NCBI GenBank assembly: GCA_903863905.1
Contig: CAIPDT010000094.1
Coordinates: 1-64,000, forward strand
Length of the DNA stretch: 64,000 nt
Source of the DNA: an uncultured Methylococcaceae bacterium
GTDB taxonomy: Bacteria; Pseudomonadota; Gammaproteobacteria; Methylococcales; Methylomonadaceae
Reading direction: 5' to 3'
This document shows positions 29,002-38,593 of the stretch, piece after piece. A program made the translations under genes and the position numbers. The notes under the pieces are model-generated. The model was not told where the DNA came from. It worked only from the letters and a program-made list of their open reading frames with translations, and made no database searches. Every line of letters begins with the position of its first letter. Position 1 is the stretch's first letter.

Positions 29002-29541
29002 ATGATTATTAAACTTGCTTTACTCTTAGTCTGCACCGCTTTTGCCGTGTTCTTATTGGTTGATTTTTTACTCTGGCTGGCAATCCCAGCGCTGCCTAAT
29101 ATATTGACTCAAGTGGGGATTGCGCTGTTTATCTTAGCAGCAGTGTTGCTGTTAAGTGCCGGTGTATTTATGATACTTAAACTTATCCTGACAGCCTTAA
29201 GCACCTACCTTTCGACCCAGCAACGCCTACACAGACGCTTATTATTTAGTGATGCCAAACAACAGCAACTTAAACAATTATTCTATTTTAGATCCGTGCA
29301 ACTAAATTACTTTAATGACCTTAAGCGCAAAAACTTATTACGCGCCAATAACAAAGCCCATTTAAAAGCCCTATCCGCGGCCATTAATAAAGATTTAAAA
29401 CAGCTTAAAAAAGAACTCTCAACCGTGCATTACCAACAATTACAACAGACTCATCAACAGTGTTTAAAACAACACGATGTTAATGCGTTATTAAAGTTAC
29501 AATCTGACATTGCCACCCTTAATTTAACTGATGACGTCTAA
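29002..29541 (+). CDS. Hypothetical membrane protein (two TM helices plus coiled coil)
   Basis: Hydrophobic N-terminal half followed by K/Q-rich helical tail; no family recognised. Confidence 0.75.
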   Translation: MIIKLALLLVCTAFAVFLLVDFLLWLAIPALPNILTQVGIALFILAAVLLLSAGVFMILKLILTALSTYLSTQQRLHRRLLFSDAKQQQLKQLFYFRSVQLNYFNDLKRKNLLRANNKAHLKALSAAINKDLKQLKKELSTVHYQQLQQTHQQCLKQHDVNALLKLQSDIATLNLTDDV

Positions 29542-29566
29542 TAGAAACTGGAGACTGGTTTAAGCG

Positions 29567-30103
29567 ATGACCTTGATAAAAAACTGGACCCTGAACGTGC
29601 TTGATGCTTTTCATACGTTTAAAGATGAGAAGTTAAGCTGGAAATCAAACAACCAAGCTCGAGAACATCAATTGAAGCACGCTCAGGTGTTAGCAGAAAA
29701 AGCCTTAGAAGCAGAGCTAAAAAAACGCGCCGTACAGATAGAGCATGAGATCTTGTTGCTTAAAACACAAAATGACACCGACTTGGCAATGTTTAAAACC
29801 AAGTGCAAACAAGATATTAAAGATTACAAACAGTATCTTAATGCCCTCGATCAACTAAAAAAATCCATCCAAACCAGCTACACCCACTTACCTGAAGCCG
29901 TGGCCTTTACCATTCATCATCATGCCAAGCACCTGTTAAATCAAATGTGGGAAGCCAAGGATTTTGAACAGAAAATGCGTCATGAAATGCAATTAATACA
30001 GTTCATGAGCACCATTCATGAAGAAGCGCATCATTATTTAGCAGACAGTGGCCAGAGTGCTAAATTACCTGAAAAGACCTTAGCCTTAATTCAAAAGCAC
30101 TAA
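29567..30103 (+). CDS. Hypothetical coiled-coil protein
   Basis: Charged helical sequence; 25 bp downstream of the previous gene, same strand. Confidence 0.72.
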   Translation: MTLIKNWTLNVLDAFHTFKDEKLSWKSNNQAREHQLKHAQVLAEKALEAELKKRAVQIEHEILLLKTQNDTDLAMFKTKCKQDIKDYKQYLNALDQLKKSIQTSYTHLPEAVAFTIHHHAKHLLNQMWEAKDFEQKMRHEMQLIQFMSTIHEEAHHYLADSGQSAKLPEKTLALIQKH

Positions 30104-30339
30104 ACATTAAGAAGGTTTAAGCTGTCGTGATAGCCCTAGATTTAGCCAAAAATGTCCCGCTAAGCCCCTTAAATATCGATTGAAAAACAAAGCCACTCCT
30201 GCCCATAAGCAAGTATCATCCTCCGTTAATCTTAATTTTTAAATCAGATAACTGGACTTTATATCCATAGATGATTATGATGACCGCTGAAGTATTTTCA
30301 ATTGTTTTCAATCGGTTACTCATTAAAAAGGTGAATCCT

Positions 30340-30804
30340 ATGTTAGAAGTTCAACAGTTAGCCCCCACGTTTAGTGTAAAAAACCAACATAATCAGTTGG
30401 TTAATTTAACTGACTTTGCCAACACTAAAAACGTGGTGTTATATTTCTATCCAAAAGACGACACCCCAGGTTGTACTATTGAAGCAAACGACTTTACCCG
30501 ACTCGCTGATCAATTTAGCCAATACGATACCGTAGTGATCGGTGTCAGCAAAGATTCTTGTGAAAGCCACGTTGACTTCATTAACAAATACGAACTTAAA
30601 GTCATCTTGTTAGCTGATACCGACGGTAGTCTATGTGAGAGTTATGACGTGTGGCGAGAAAAAGAACGCAATGGTGTTAAAAGCATGGGTATCTTACGCT
30701 CCACTTTTATCATTAATAAACAAGGCGTATTAACCGAGGTTGAGTATGGCGTTAATCATGAAGGCCACGCCGAAGCGATCTTAGAAAACATCAAACACCT
30801 ATAA
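30340..30804 (+). CDS. bcp: Peroxiredoxin, Bcp/PrxQ family
   Basis: NVVLYFYPKDDTPGCTIEANDFTRL; ATG at 30340 preceded by AAAAGGTG. Confidence 0.93.
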   Translation: MLEVQQLAPTFSVKNQHNQLVNLTDFANTKNVVLYFYPKDDTPGCTIEANDFTRLADQFSQYDTVVIGVSKDSCESHVDFINKYELKVILLADTDGSLCESYDVWREKERNGVKSMGILRSTFIINKQGVLTEVEYGVNHEGHAEAILENIKHL

Positions 30805-30849
30805 AGCTTACCTCCATTTTTATTGAAACGCCCCCTTGAGGAGTTTGAC

Positions 30850-31620
30850 ATGATACCTGAGCAATCCTTAAATCTTAGTGGAAAAGTAGCGCTAATTAGT
30901 GGCGCTGGTGTGGGCATTGGTCGTGCAGTGGCCTTAGCTTTAGGCAAAGCAGGCGCAACCATTGGCTTACACTATTATTCAAGTGAAGATAGCGCCCAGC
31001 AACTCCTTGAGGAATTAACCGCCCTAAACATTAATACCGTTCTGTTACCCGCCGACTTAACTCAAGAAAGCGCCGCTAACAACATGGTTGATCACTTAAT
31101 CGCCAAGACTGGCCGTTTAGATATCTTAGTCAATAACAGTGGTGGCTTAATAAAACGCGCCACCATTGAAGATTGCACTTTAGAGAACTGGAATAAATCC
31201 TTAGATGTGAATTTAACCAGCGCCTTTTTAGTGACTAAACGTGCCATTCCACATTTACGCGCCAGCGGCAGTGGCCGTATCGTTAACATACTGTCACTCT
31301 CTGTTCAAACCGGTGGTGCTAATGGCGGCGGTGCTTATGCAGCCGCTAAAGGTGGATTAATGGTCTTTACCCACACGTTAGCGAAAGAACTTGCCCCCTA
31401 TGTTCGCACCAACTCTGTTATGCCCGGCACCGTAGAAACGCAACATCATGAGATTCACTCCACGCCAGAAATGATGGAAAACTACCGAAAGCAAACACCG
31501 CTAGGCCGTAATACGTATGCAGAAGAAGTGGCCAGCAGTGTCCATTTTTTAGCCAGTGATATGTCATCGCATATTAATGGCGCCATGATTGATATTAGTG
31601 GTGGACGATTTTTGCGTTAA
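30850..31620 (+). CDS. SDR family oxidoreductase
   Basis: ISGAGVGIGRAVALALG; ILSLSVQTGGANGGGAYAAAKGGL; C-terminal INGAMIDISGGRFLR; GAGGAG before ATG at 30850. Confidence 0.9.
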   Translation: MIPEQSLNLSGKVALISGAGVGIGRAVALALGKAGATIGLHYYSSEDSAQQLLEELTALNINTVLLPADLTQESAANNMVDHLIAKTGRLDILVNNSGGLIKRATIEDCTLENWNKSLDVNLTSAFLVTKRAIPHLRASGSGRIVNILSLSVQTGGANGGGAYAAAKGGLMVFTHTLAKELAPYVRTNSVMPGTVETQHHEIHSTPEMMENYRKQTPLGRNTYAEEVASSVHFLASDMSSHINGAMIDISGGRFLR

Positions 31621-31692
31621 GCGCTTGTAGCGTCATCATCATTACAGTTCATTAAGCACGACTGAAGTTAAATCTTCATTAAAGATAACCGT

Positions 31693-31722
31693 AAAAAGGC
31701 CCTGACAAGATCAGAGCCTTTA
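31693..31722. terminator. Candidate bidirectional terminator between convergent genes
   Basis: AAAAAGGCcCTGA-caaga-TCAGaGCCTTT stem-loop between the SDR (+) and FN3 (-) genes. Confidence 0.55.
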
Positions 31723-31749
31723 ACTGCCTGGCTGATGTAATGACCGTAA

Positions 31750-32394
31750 TCAAATCACCATAATATTGTGTGGATCAGTCCACAATCCAACGCCATGGGC
31801 GCCAAGACCTCTGACACGAACCCAATAAATCTGACCCGGTATTAAATTTGATATCAGCATGTGTGTAGCGCTGGTAGACCACAAAGCATGCACCCAATTG
31901 AGTTCAACCATAGGATCTAATTGCGTGATTTGCGCCTCATAATTAGAGACGCCATCTAAGCGAGTGACTTTAACATCAATCGTGCCACTAAATGCTCCGT
32001 GCGACACAATAAAGTCTATCGGTGCGGGTAAGGGTTCAAAGATATTAAGATGCGCGGTATCATGACGCAAATCATATCCGCTGGTTTCTAACACAGACAC
32101 ATTCCCCTGAGCCACTATTTCAATATAAGGCGCCAATTTTCTTAGCATCCCCGTTAATATAAAACGACAATCCTCACGATGAGCAATTTTAAGCCTATCC
32201 ATCGACAAGGCTTCATGATAAGCCGTTTGAAAATCAGTTTGGGCAATGGTTAATTCGACTAAGGTCGGTAACTGCGGCATCCAAGGTTCAGGATAATTAG
32301 CATTTTCGGTTAATCCAGCGACAATAGTACCGGATTTTGTGACGAATTCGGCATTATTAAGACGATCAAAGGTGACAATCAATTTGGGTTGCAT
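31750..32394 (-). CDS. Fibronectin type III-like domain protein
   Basis: C-terminal IPGQIYWVRVRGLGAHGVGLWTDPHNIMV; ATG at 32394 with AAGGATAT upstream (the longer tracked ORF lacks support). Confidence 0.7.
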   Translation of the reverse strand: MQPKLIVTFDRLNNAEFVTKSGTIVAGLTENANYPEPWMPQLPTLVELTIAQTDFQTAYHEALSMDRLKIAHREDCRFILTGMLRKLAPYIEIVAQGNVSVLETSGYDLRHDTAHLNIFEPLPAPIDFIVSHGAFSGTIDVKVTRLDGVSNYEAQITQLDPMVELNWVHALWSTSATHMLISNLIPGQIYWVRVRGLGAHGVGLWTDPHNIMVI

Positions 32395-33269
32395 AAGTAA
32401 TATCCTTAAGGTTAGAAGTGATTTACGTGCTAATAACCTTAAAAATGAGCCGACATAGACACTATTCATTGAGGCTTTTTTTATATGCACGCATCTAAAA
32501 AGGTCGCGGCCTCGGAAAGGAGTCTAGTCTAGTTAGATTTAAATAGCTACAAAATAACGCAGTATTGGTGAAAAAAGCGCCCACACCTAAGCCAAAAAGG
32601 CTTATCACCGATCTGAAAAAGGCTATACCCTTATCAGAAAAGGTGCCAAACATAAAGCAAACTGCGAACCAACATTAAAGACCCTGCTTAAGCATTTTTT
32701 TGAGTCTGCACCCCGCACTTTAGGTCTCAGGGTTTAACACTATGGGGATCAGGTAAGGCAACGTTAAGAATAAGCTTATAGACTTATTTTAAATAAGCAC
32801 CGTCACATATCGCTAACCTGTCTCAAGCAAAGTCGAGTATGAGTGGGTCCTTTTCACAGTCTTAATAGGTCGTATCTGGAGACTGTGCATGGCCTTATAG
32901 CAATCCTTCTAAAGCACTATTTGACACATAAAGGCTACTCTTTTGACTCATATTATCATCAAATATCAATAGATTACCTCTCAATCAAATGAGTTTATAA
33001 AGGAAGTGTGTCTTAACAGACAGCGCAGTTACTAATATCTGTAGCTTGAATCAACTAAATCTTTGGCTCGAGTTCTTTCTGTTATTTATCACTGGCAATC
33101 AAGCGAATACATGTAATTAAAGGTGATCAGTCACTGCGGCATTAATCATCATCCAGATAAACGCCACAAAAAGTCTTTAACCACTTGATACTGCACACCA
33201 ACAAAGATAAAAGTCTGATCTGGATCATCAGTCACCGGCTTAAATAAACCCCCAAACCAACCGCTTAGC

Positions 33270-33356
33270 ACAAATAAATTTTCCCTGCATCATCCGTTAG
33301 GATGATTCACAAAAAATAGTTATCAGGTAGTATGTGACTGTCAGCGGCATAAACTT
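33270..33356 (+). promoter_or_regulatory. Conserved promoter/operator element copy 1
   Basis: CACAAAT...TTTCCCTGCATCATCC-GTTA-GGATGAT-N20-GTAGTAT-N13-GCATAAA; second copy at 35612-35698 with identical spacings from the dyad on. Confidence 0.75.
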
Positions 33357-33451
33357 AGTTTTGTTGCGGTAATATCGAAGCACTAAATGCTTTACTTCTT
33401 TAAAACGCACTAACGTTTAACTTAAAAACAGTTAACTCATCAAGGATATTT

Positions 33452-34183
33452 ATGAACAAACAATTAATGGCAACACTCGTATTAGGTTTAAGTGTCAGCA
33501 CAGGTGCCAATGCAGCGTTAATAGCGCGTGATGGCGGTATGGTCTATGACGATGTCAACAACATCACTTGGGCGGCTGATGCCAACTTGTTTCAAACCCA
33601 AGCGGACAGTAACCCCAATCTAGTCAGTGAGATTATTGCGGCGAATGGCGGGGTGATTCATGATACGCCTAATTTATATTCTCCTGGTACGCGCACACTA
33701 CTTGACAGCGATTTTTACACTAATGGCGGGTATTCAGGCCTCATGACTTGGTGGGGTGCTCAAGCGTGGGTAAACAATCTAACCTTAGGTGGTGTAACAG
33801 GGTGGACATTACCCACAACAGCAGATGCGGCGAACCCAAATACCCAAGGATTTAACATTACTACTAGCCAAATGGGCGATTTGTTTTATAACCAACTCGG
33901 TGGTGTCGCTGGTTCTTTTATTACAGCTACGCATAATGCTAATTACAACTTATTTACTAATGTGAATTTGTGGGGCTACTGGTCGAGTGAGTCCGCTATG
34001 GGTGCGTGGTACTTCAACACCTATGATGGGGACCAGGTCAGCGGCTATAAACTTAACCTATTCAACGCATGGGCTGTTCACGCGGGTGATGTTGCCGCCG
34101 TTCCGCTCCCCGGAGCAGTCTGGTTATTCCTCTCTGGGCTGATCGGTTTTATGGGTTTAAAACGTCGAGCTAACTTCAGGTAA
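33452..34183 (+). CDS. Secreted DUF1566/Lcl-like domain protein with PEP-CTERM-type sorting signal
   Basis: Signal peptide ...GANA; GLMTWWGAQAWVNNL..GWTLPTTADAAN..GYWSSES; C-term VPLPGAVWLFLSGLIGFMGLKRRANFR. Confidence 0.85.
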   Translation: MNKQLMATLVLGLSVSTGANAALIARDGGMVYDDVNNITWAADANLFQTQADSNPNLVSEIIAANGGVIHDTPNLYSPGTRTLLDSDFYTNGGYSGLMTWWGAQAWVNNLTLGGVTGWTLPTTADAANPNTQGFNITTSQMGDLFYNQLGGVAGSFITATHNANYNLFTNVNLWGYWSSESAMGAWYFNTYDGDQVSGYKLNLFNAWAVHAGDVAAVPLPGAVWLFLSGLIGFMGLKRRANFR

Positions 34184-34204
34184 TTGGATGAGTTGAGTCA
34201 TTGA

Positions 34205-34231
34205 ATGCTTTTGGTAAAACAACAAAAGCAT
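34205..34231 (+). terminator. Stem-loop after the PEP-CTERM gene (weak terminator candidate)
   Basis: ATGCTTTTG-gtaaaacaa-CAAAAGCAT, perfect 9-bp stem but no U-tract. Confidence 0.4.
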
Positions 34232-34358
34232 CCAATAACTCTCTCACACACTCCAGCCGTTCATTTAAGACTAACCATCAATTAGAATACACGGCTCTTG
34301 TAACGTAACTCAACTTATCAAACCAACCATCTTTATTAAAGAAAAAGGAATAGTCATC

Positions 34359-35504
34359 ATGAAAAATAATATTATGCTAAGTCTGTGTGTGGTTTCAGTT
34401 TTATCAGGTTGCACGGCAACTAATAAGTTTAAGGGCCCTAATTACACCTTTGATGATTTGGACCACTCTACCACTATCCCTCAAAAAGAAATTTCTACTA
34501 GCTACAAAGATAATAATAAAGATAATAGCCCTATCCCTGCAATAATCTATCAGAACTGCAGTGAAGCGCACTCAGTGCATAGCCCCATAATATGGATACC
34601 GGTAGTGGGACCTACCATTGATCTATTATTAATCCCCTCTGTTTCTGAATTATCAGGGCAGGACGCATGGTCATTATTGCCTTTGATTGGCCCACCTATT
34701 ACCTACATAAAAGGTACGCAATATTGTGTTTACAATAATCTTTCATTTGGTAAGTCCTCAAACAAGTCCCCAGTCAAGTCCTCAGACGAGTCCTCAGGAC
34801 CAAAACTTGAAGACAGTGTTACACCGGCTTTGGTCAAAGAAGCCATTGCCGTATCTGACAAAAATTGCTATGCCTATCAACATACACTAATAGGTGGATT
34901 CAATGAGTTGGATGCAAATCAAAAGTTTTTAAGCGATGCGGCCCTTATGACACAAACCGGCGCCTCATTTGCCAACCCTGTTGCTGGAGCGGTGGTAGGT
35001 GGTTTAAAGCAAGCAATAACCAGTGCGAATGATGCCATCAAAACAAGTTTTTTTGTAAGTTACGGTGCACACCAGTTATTTGAGAATATCGGCTCAGTCA
35101 GAAAGACATTGATTACAGATTTGACTACACAGATACCGTGTAAAACAAAATCAGAGAATACAGATGAAACAACATCTAAATGGGGATATAACTCTAAAAA
35201 TGGGATGCCTTACGCAGACTTACGCCGCTTTATGGCCGTTTACGATACCTCATGTTCTTTTGAGCAAGCTATTAATGACTTAAATTTGGTCACTGATAAA
35301 GGACAAGCCGGTTTAAATAACACCGCCAATACCGCTAAAACACCTGACAATAAAACAGCTCCCAATACCGCTAAAACCTCTGACAATAAAACAGCAACCA
35401 ATACTGACACTACTACAAATCAAACACCCACAGATCCCACAACCAATCAGAATACTATCCAACAAGATATTCTAATTAACAATAAAGCCACGACCCTGCA
35501 ATAA
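34359..35504 (+). CDS. Hypothetical lipoprotein with T/N-rich repetitive C-terminus
   Basis: SVLSGC lipobox; tail NTAKTPDNKTAPNTAKTSDNKTATNTDTTTNQ. Confidence 0.75.
   Translation: MKNNIMLSLCVVSVLSGCTATNKFKGPNYTFDDLDHSTTIPQKEISTSYKDNNKDNSPIPAIIYQNCSEAHSVHSPIIWIPVVGPTIDLLLIPSVSELSGQDAWSLLPLIGPPITYIKGTQYCVYNNLSFGKSSNKSPVKSSDESSGPKLEDSVTPALVKEAIAVSDKNCYAYQHTLIGGFNELDANQKFLSDAALMTQTGASFANPVAGAVVGGLKQAITSANDAIKTSFFVSYGAHQLFENIGSVRKTLITDLTTQIPCKTKSENTDETTSKWGYNSKNGMPYADLRRFMAVYDTSCSFEQAINDLNLVTDKGQAGLNNTANTAKTPDNKTAPNTAKTSDNKTATNTDTTTNQTPTDPTTNQNTIQQDILINNKATTLQ
35328..35399 (+). repeat. Two tandem 36-bp repeats inside the lipoprotein gene
   Basis: AATACCGCTAAAACACCTGACAATAAAACAGCTCCC / AATACCGCTAAAACCTCTGACAATAAAACAGCAACC. 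Confidence 0.85.
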
Positions 35505-35611
35505 TAGGATTTATAATACCCAAGTACCTTAAAACACTTAATCATTTAAATCTGCACTAGTCATCACGACCTTAAAATCTAAATCACTTAACCTAGGAAC
35601 TACCCGACTAT

Positions 35612-35698
35612 CACAAATTTATTTCCCTGTATCATCCATATGGATGATGCGAAAAATATTTATTTGATGTAGTATCACTTCCCAACCCGCATAAAGTT
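35612..35698 (+). promoter_or_regulatory. Conserved promoter/operator element copy 2
   Basis: CACAAAT...TTTCCCTGTATCATCC-ATAT-GGATGAT-N20-GTAGTAT-N13-GCATAAA, directly upstream of the LuxR-type gene. Confidence 0.75.
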
Positions 35699-35724
35699 GA
35701 GTTTATTTTAAAAGACTGGTGACT

Positions 35725-36840
35725 ATGGCAGAACGTGATAAATTAGATCGCATCATTAATGCACTTTATGAATCTGTGCTAGAGCCTGACGGATTTCAAG
35801 AAGCTATTGGATTATGTGGTTTATATGCAGGGGCAGATGATGCACAAATCATTAGTTTCGATAAAAAAACTAATGCGCCTATCTATTCCCTGTTATCTGG
35901 CACCAACTTTTCTACCGATGGCAGCAAAGAATATCTAAATTATTACATTAATAAAGATCCTGGCAAATATCTTTTAGAACAACCCTTGCAAGAATGGCAA
36001 TATTGTCATCATAAGCAAACCCAAAAACTGATTAATCATAATGAATTCTATCAAGACTTTTTGCTACCTTATGGGATTCGTTATCGCATGGCGTGTCGAA
36101 TATATGAAGATGATCTTATCTATTCTATCTGCGGTTTTTTACGCGCCACGAACAGTCAACCCTTTGATGAGAAGAACTCTTCAAAAGCCGACCATTATAT
36201 TAACCACTTTCAACAAGTATTAAAGTTAAACAAGCATACTGAGATTCTGCAAAAAAAATCTGAACTGGGCGCTATGGCCATTGATGGTTTGGTTATCTCG
36301 ATGATTCTTGTCAATCAACAAGGGACTATTTTACATTTAAATAAACGGGCAGAAGCTTTACTCAGCCATCCTGACAGCGAGTTAAGTAACAAAATGGGCA
36401 GGCTCACTGGTCTGTTTCCTGATCAACATAACAAACTTAAGCAATTAATTTTCAATGCCACCCAAACTTTGGCCGCTGGGGGAGCGATGCAAACCAAGGG
36501 TGCTCATAGTAGACAAATATTGGTTATGCCCTTGCCCGAAAGTTCTAAATTAAGAAAAGATTGGCAAACACCCATGGCCTTAATCTTAATCAACGAACCT
36601 AAAAACATCGCCAATCAATTACGCTTAGTCGGAAATCTTTATGGTTTATCACCCGCTGAGTTAAAAGTGGCCACCGCCTTGTTAGAACGAAAGACTTTAA
36701 CTGAATATGCGATAGAATCGGGCATTTCAATTAATACAGTCAAAACTCAATTAAGAGCCTTGTTCCGTAAAACAGAGACCAAAAAACAAGCTGAATTAGT
36801 CGCTACTTTAACTCAAATACCTGCGTTTCTGTGTCATTGA
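35725..36840 (+). CDS. LuxR-type HTH transcriptional regulator with PAS-like sensory region
   Basis: C-term LYGLSPAELKVATALLERKTLTEYAIESGISINTVKTQLRALFRKTETKKQAELV; PAS-like SMILVNQQGTILHLNKRAEALLS. Start may be 35719. Confidence 0.88.
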   Translation: MAERDKLDRIINALYESVLEPDGFQEAIGLCGLYAGADDAQIISFDKKTNAPIYSLLSGTNFSTDGSKEYLNYYINKDPGKYLLEQPLQEWQYCHHKQTQKLINHNEFYQDFLLPYGIRYRMACRIYEDDLIYSICGFLRATNSQPFDEKNSSKADHYINHFQQVLKLNKHTEILQKKSELGAMAIDGLVISMILVNQQGTILHLNKRAEALLSHPDSELSNKMGRLTGLFPDQHNKLKQLIFNATQTLAAGGAMQTKGAHSRQILVMPLPESSKLRKDWQTPMALILINEPKNIANQLRLVGNLYGLSPAELKVATALLERKTLTEYAIESGISINTVKTQLRALFRKTETKKQAELVATLTQIPAFLCH

Positions 36841-36993
36841 ATGCACAATTGATGATGTGATTTATTGACACCCAATCCCAGATTCACTTCAAAATCCTCT
36901 CCTACTTTAATCGGTGTTAGAATAACGCCTATTTAAACCCTTGCTGATTAACCAGCAACGGTTTCATTATTACTCTTTTCTTAACTTTAAATA

Positions 36994-38010
36994 ATGACCA
37001 ATACTCTCGCTTTGGGCCCGGTGATGCTAGATGTTGAAGGTTTAACATTAGCGTCACACGAATACGATAAAATTAACCATCCTAATACCGGTGCGGTGAT
37101 TCTTTTCTCACGGAATTACCAAGATCCCCAACAAGTGACTGCGTTAATCCAAGAAATCCGTGCGGCTCGAAAGGGTGATATTTTAATTGCCGTTGATCAA
37201 GAAGGGGGGCGTGTGCAACGATTTAGAGATGGTTTTACGCGCTTACCCCCCGCCTCTTATTATGCAAAAAGCCCTGACTTAGCAGAAGCCGCAGGTTGGT
37301 TAATGGCAACTGAACTGTTAGCAGTCGGCGTGGATTTTAGTTTTGCACCCGTACTGGATGTGGATTCGGGCATCAGCCAAATCATTGGAGATCGGTCATT
37401 CTCAACCGACCCTGAGCTTGCAACTCAATTAGCCAGTGGCTTTAGAAAAGGTATGAACCAAGCCGGAATGGCGGCGACAGGTAAACATTTCCCAGGTCAT
37501 GGCGGTGTTGCACTGGATTCACATTTAACTTTACCGATTGATACGCGTGAATTAGTCGCCTTAAGGGCGAAAGACTTTTTACCCTTTAAACACCTCATCG
37601 CCGAAGGTTTAGAAGCGATTATGCCAGCGCATGTATTGTTTACCGCGATTGATGATAATCCGGCCGGCTTTTCTGCCTTTTGGCTACAGGAGATTTTACG
37701 TAAAGAACTCAACTTTAACGGCACGATCTTTAGTGATGATTTAAGTATGGCCGGTGCAGCCTCAGCCGGAGATTACCCTACCCGTGCGCGTTTAGCTCAA
37801 CAAGCCGGTTGTGATATGTTATTAGTGTGTAATAACCCAGACGCGGCCGAACAAGTTCTGGACGCCTTACCCGTCACTCAAGATCCTGCCCGAGAAGCAC
37901 GTCTTAATCGCATGTTAGGCCGACCTACTGTATCCAGTGATTATAAACAAACGGCCCAATGGCAACACGCTTCTGCTCTTATTAACGAACTAATCTTACA
38001 ACATGCTTAA
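36994..38010 (+). CDS. nagZ: Beta-N-acetylhexosaminidase
   Basis: AVDQEGGRVQRFRDGFTRLPP; GKHFPGHGGVALDSH; FSDDLSMAGA. Confidence 0.95.
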   Translation: MTNTLALGPVMLDVEGLTLASHEYDKINHPNTGAVILFSRNYQDPQQVTALIQEIRAARKGDILIAVDQEGGRVQRFRDGFTRLPPASYYAKSPDLAEAAGWLMATELLAVGVDFSFAPVLDVDSGISQIIGDRSFSTDPELATQLASGFRKGMNQAGMAATGKHFPGHGGVALDSHLTLPIDTRELVALRAKDFLPFKHLIAEGLEAIMPAHVLFTAIDDNPAGFSAFWLQEILRKELNFNGTIFSDDLSMAGAASAGDYPTRARLAQQAGCDMLLVCNNPDAAEQVLDALPVTQDPAREARLNRMLGRPTVSSDYKQTAQWQHASALINELILQHA

Positions 38011-38542
38011 AGAAATTACCTACGTCCAAGAAACCGCCGACTTACTCTACAGTGCCCACCAACTTGAAGTCGCACTCGATGACATGGCGACCCAGATTAA
38101 TGCGCAATTAGCGGATACTAATCCGTTGGTTTTATGTGCCTTAAATGGGGGCATTATTACCACGGGTAAATTGCTACCTCGGCTAACCATGCCTCTTACC
38201 CTAGATTCGGTTAATGCCAGTCGTTATCAAAATAAAACCGCAGGCGGTACCCTTGAATGGCTGCTTAAACCCAAAACCCCAATTAAAGATAGAACTATCC
38301 TTATTATTGATGATATCTTAGACGAAGGTATTACCCTGTCGGTGATTAAAGAGTATTGCTTGGAACAGGGCGCCACTGCCGTTTATACCGCAGTTTTACT
38401 GGATAAAGACCTAGGACACAGCAAACCGATCAGCGCTGACTTTGTTGGCTTGCCTGTCGAAAATCGCTACTTATTTGGTTACGGGCTAGACTATAAGGGT
38501 TATTTACGCAACGCCCCTGGTATTTATGCCTGCACCCTTTAA
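38003..38542 (+). CDS. Hypoxanthine-guanine phosphoribosyltransferase
   Basis: PRPP motif ILIIDDILDEGITL; LCALNGGIITTGKLLPRL; overlaps nagZ by 8 bp. Confidence 0.9.
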   Translation: MLKEITYVQETADLLYSAHQLEVALDDMATQINAQLADTNPLVLCALNGGIITTGKLLPRLTMPLTLDSVNASRYQNKTAGGTLEWLLKPKTPIKDRTILIIDDILDEGITLSVIKEYCLEQGATAVYTAVLLDKDLGHSKPISADFVGLPVENRYLFGYGLDYKGYLRNAPGIYACTL

Positions 38543-38593
38543 TCTCTCCACAACATATTAACCTACATTAACGTTTACTAAGGATGTCACTGA

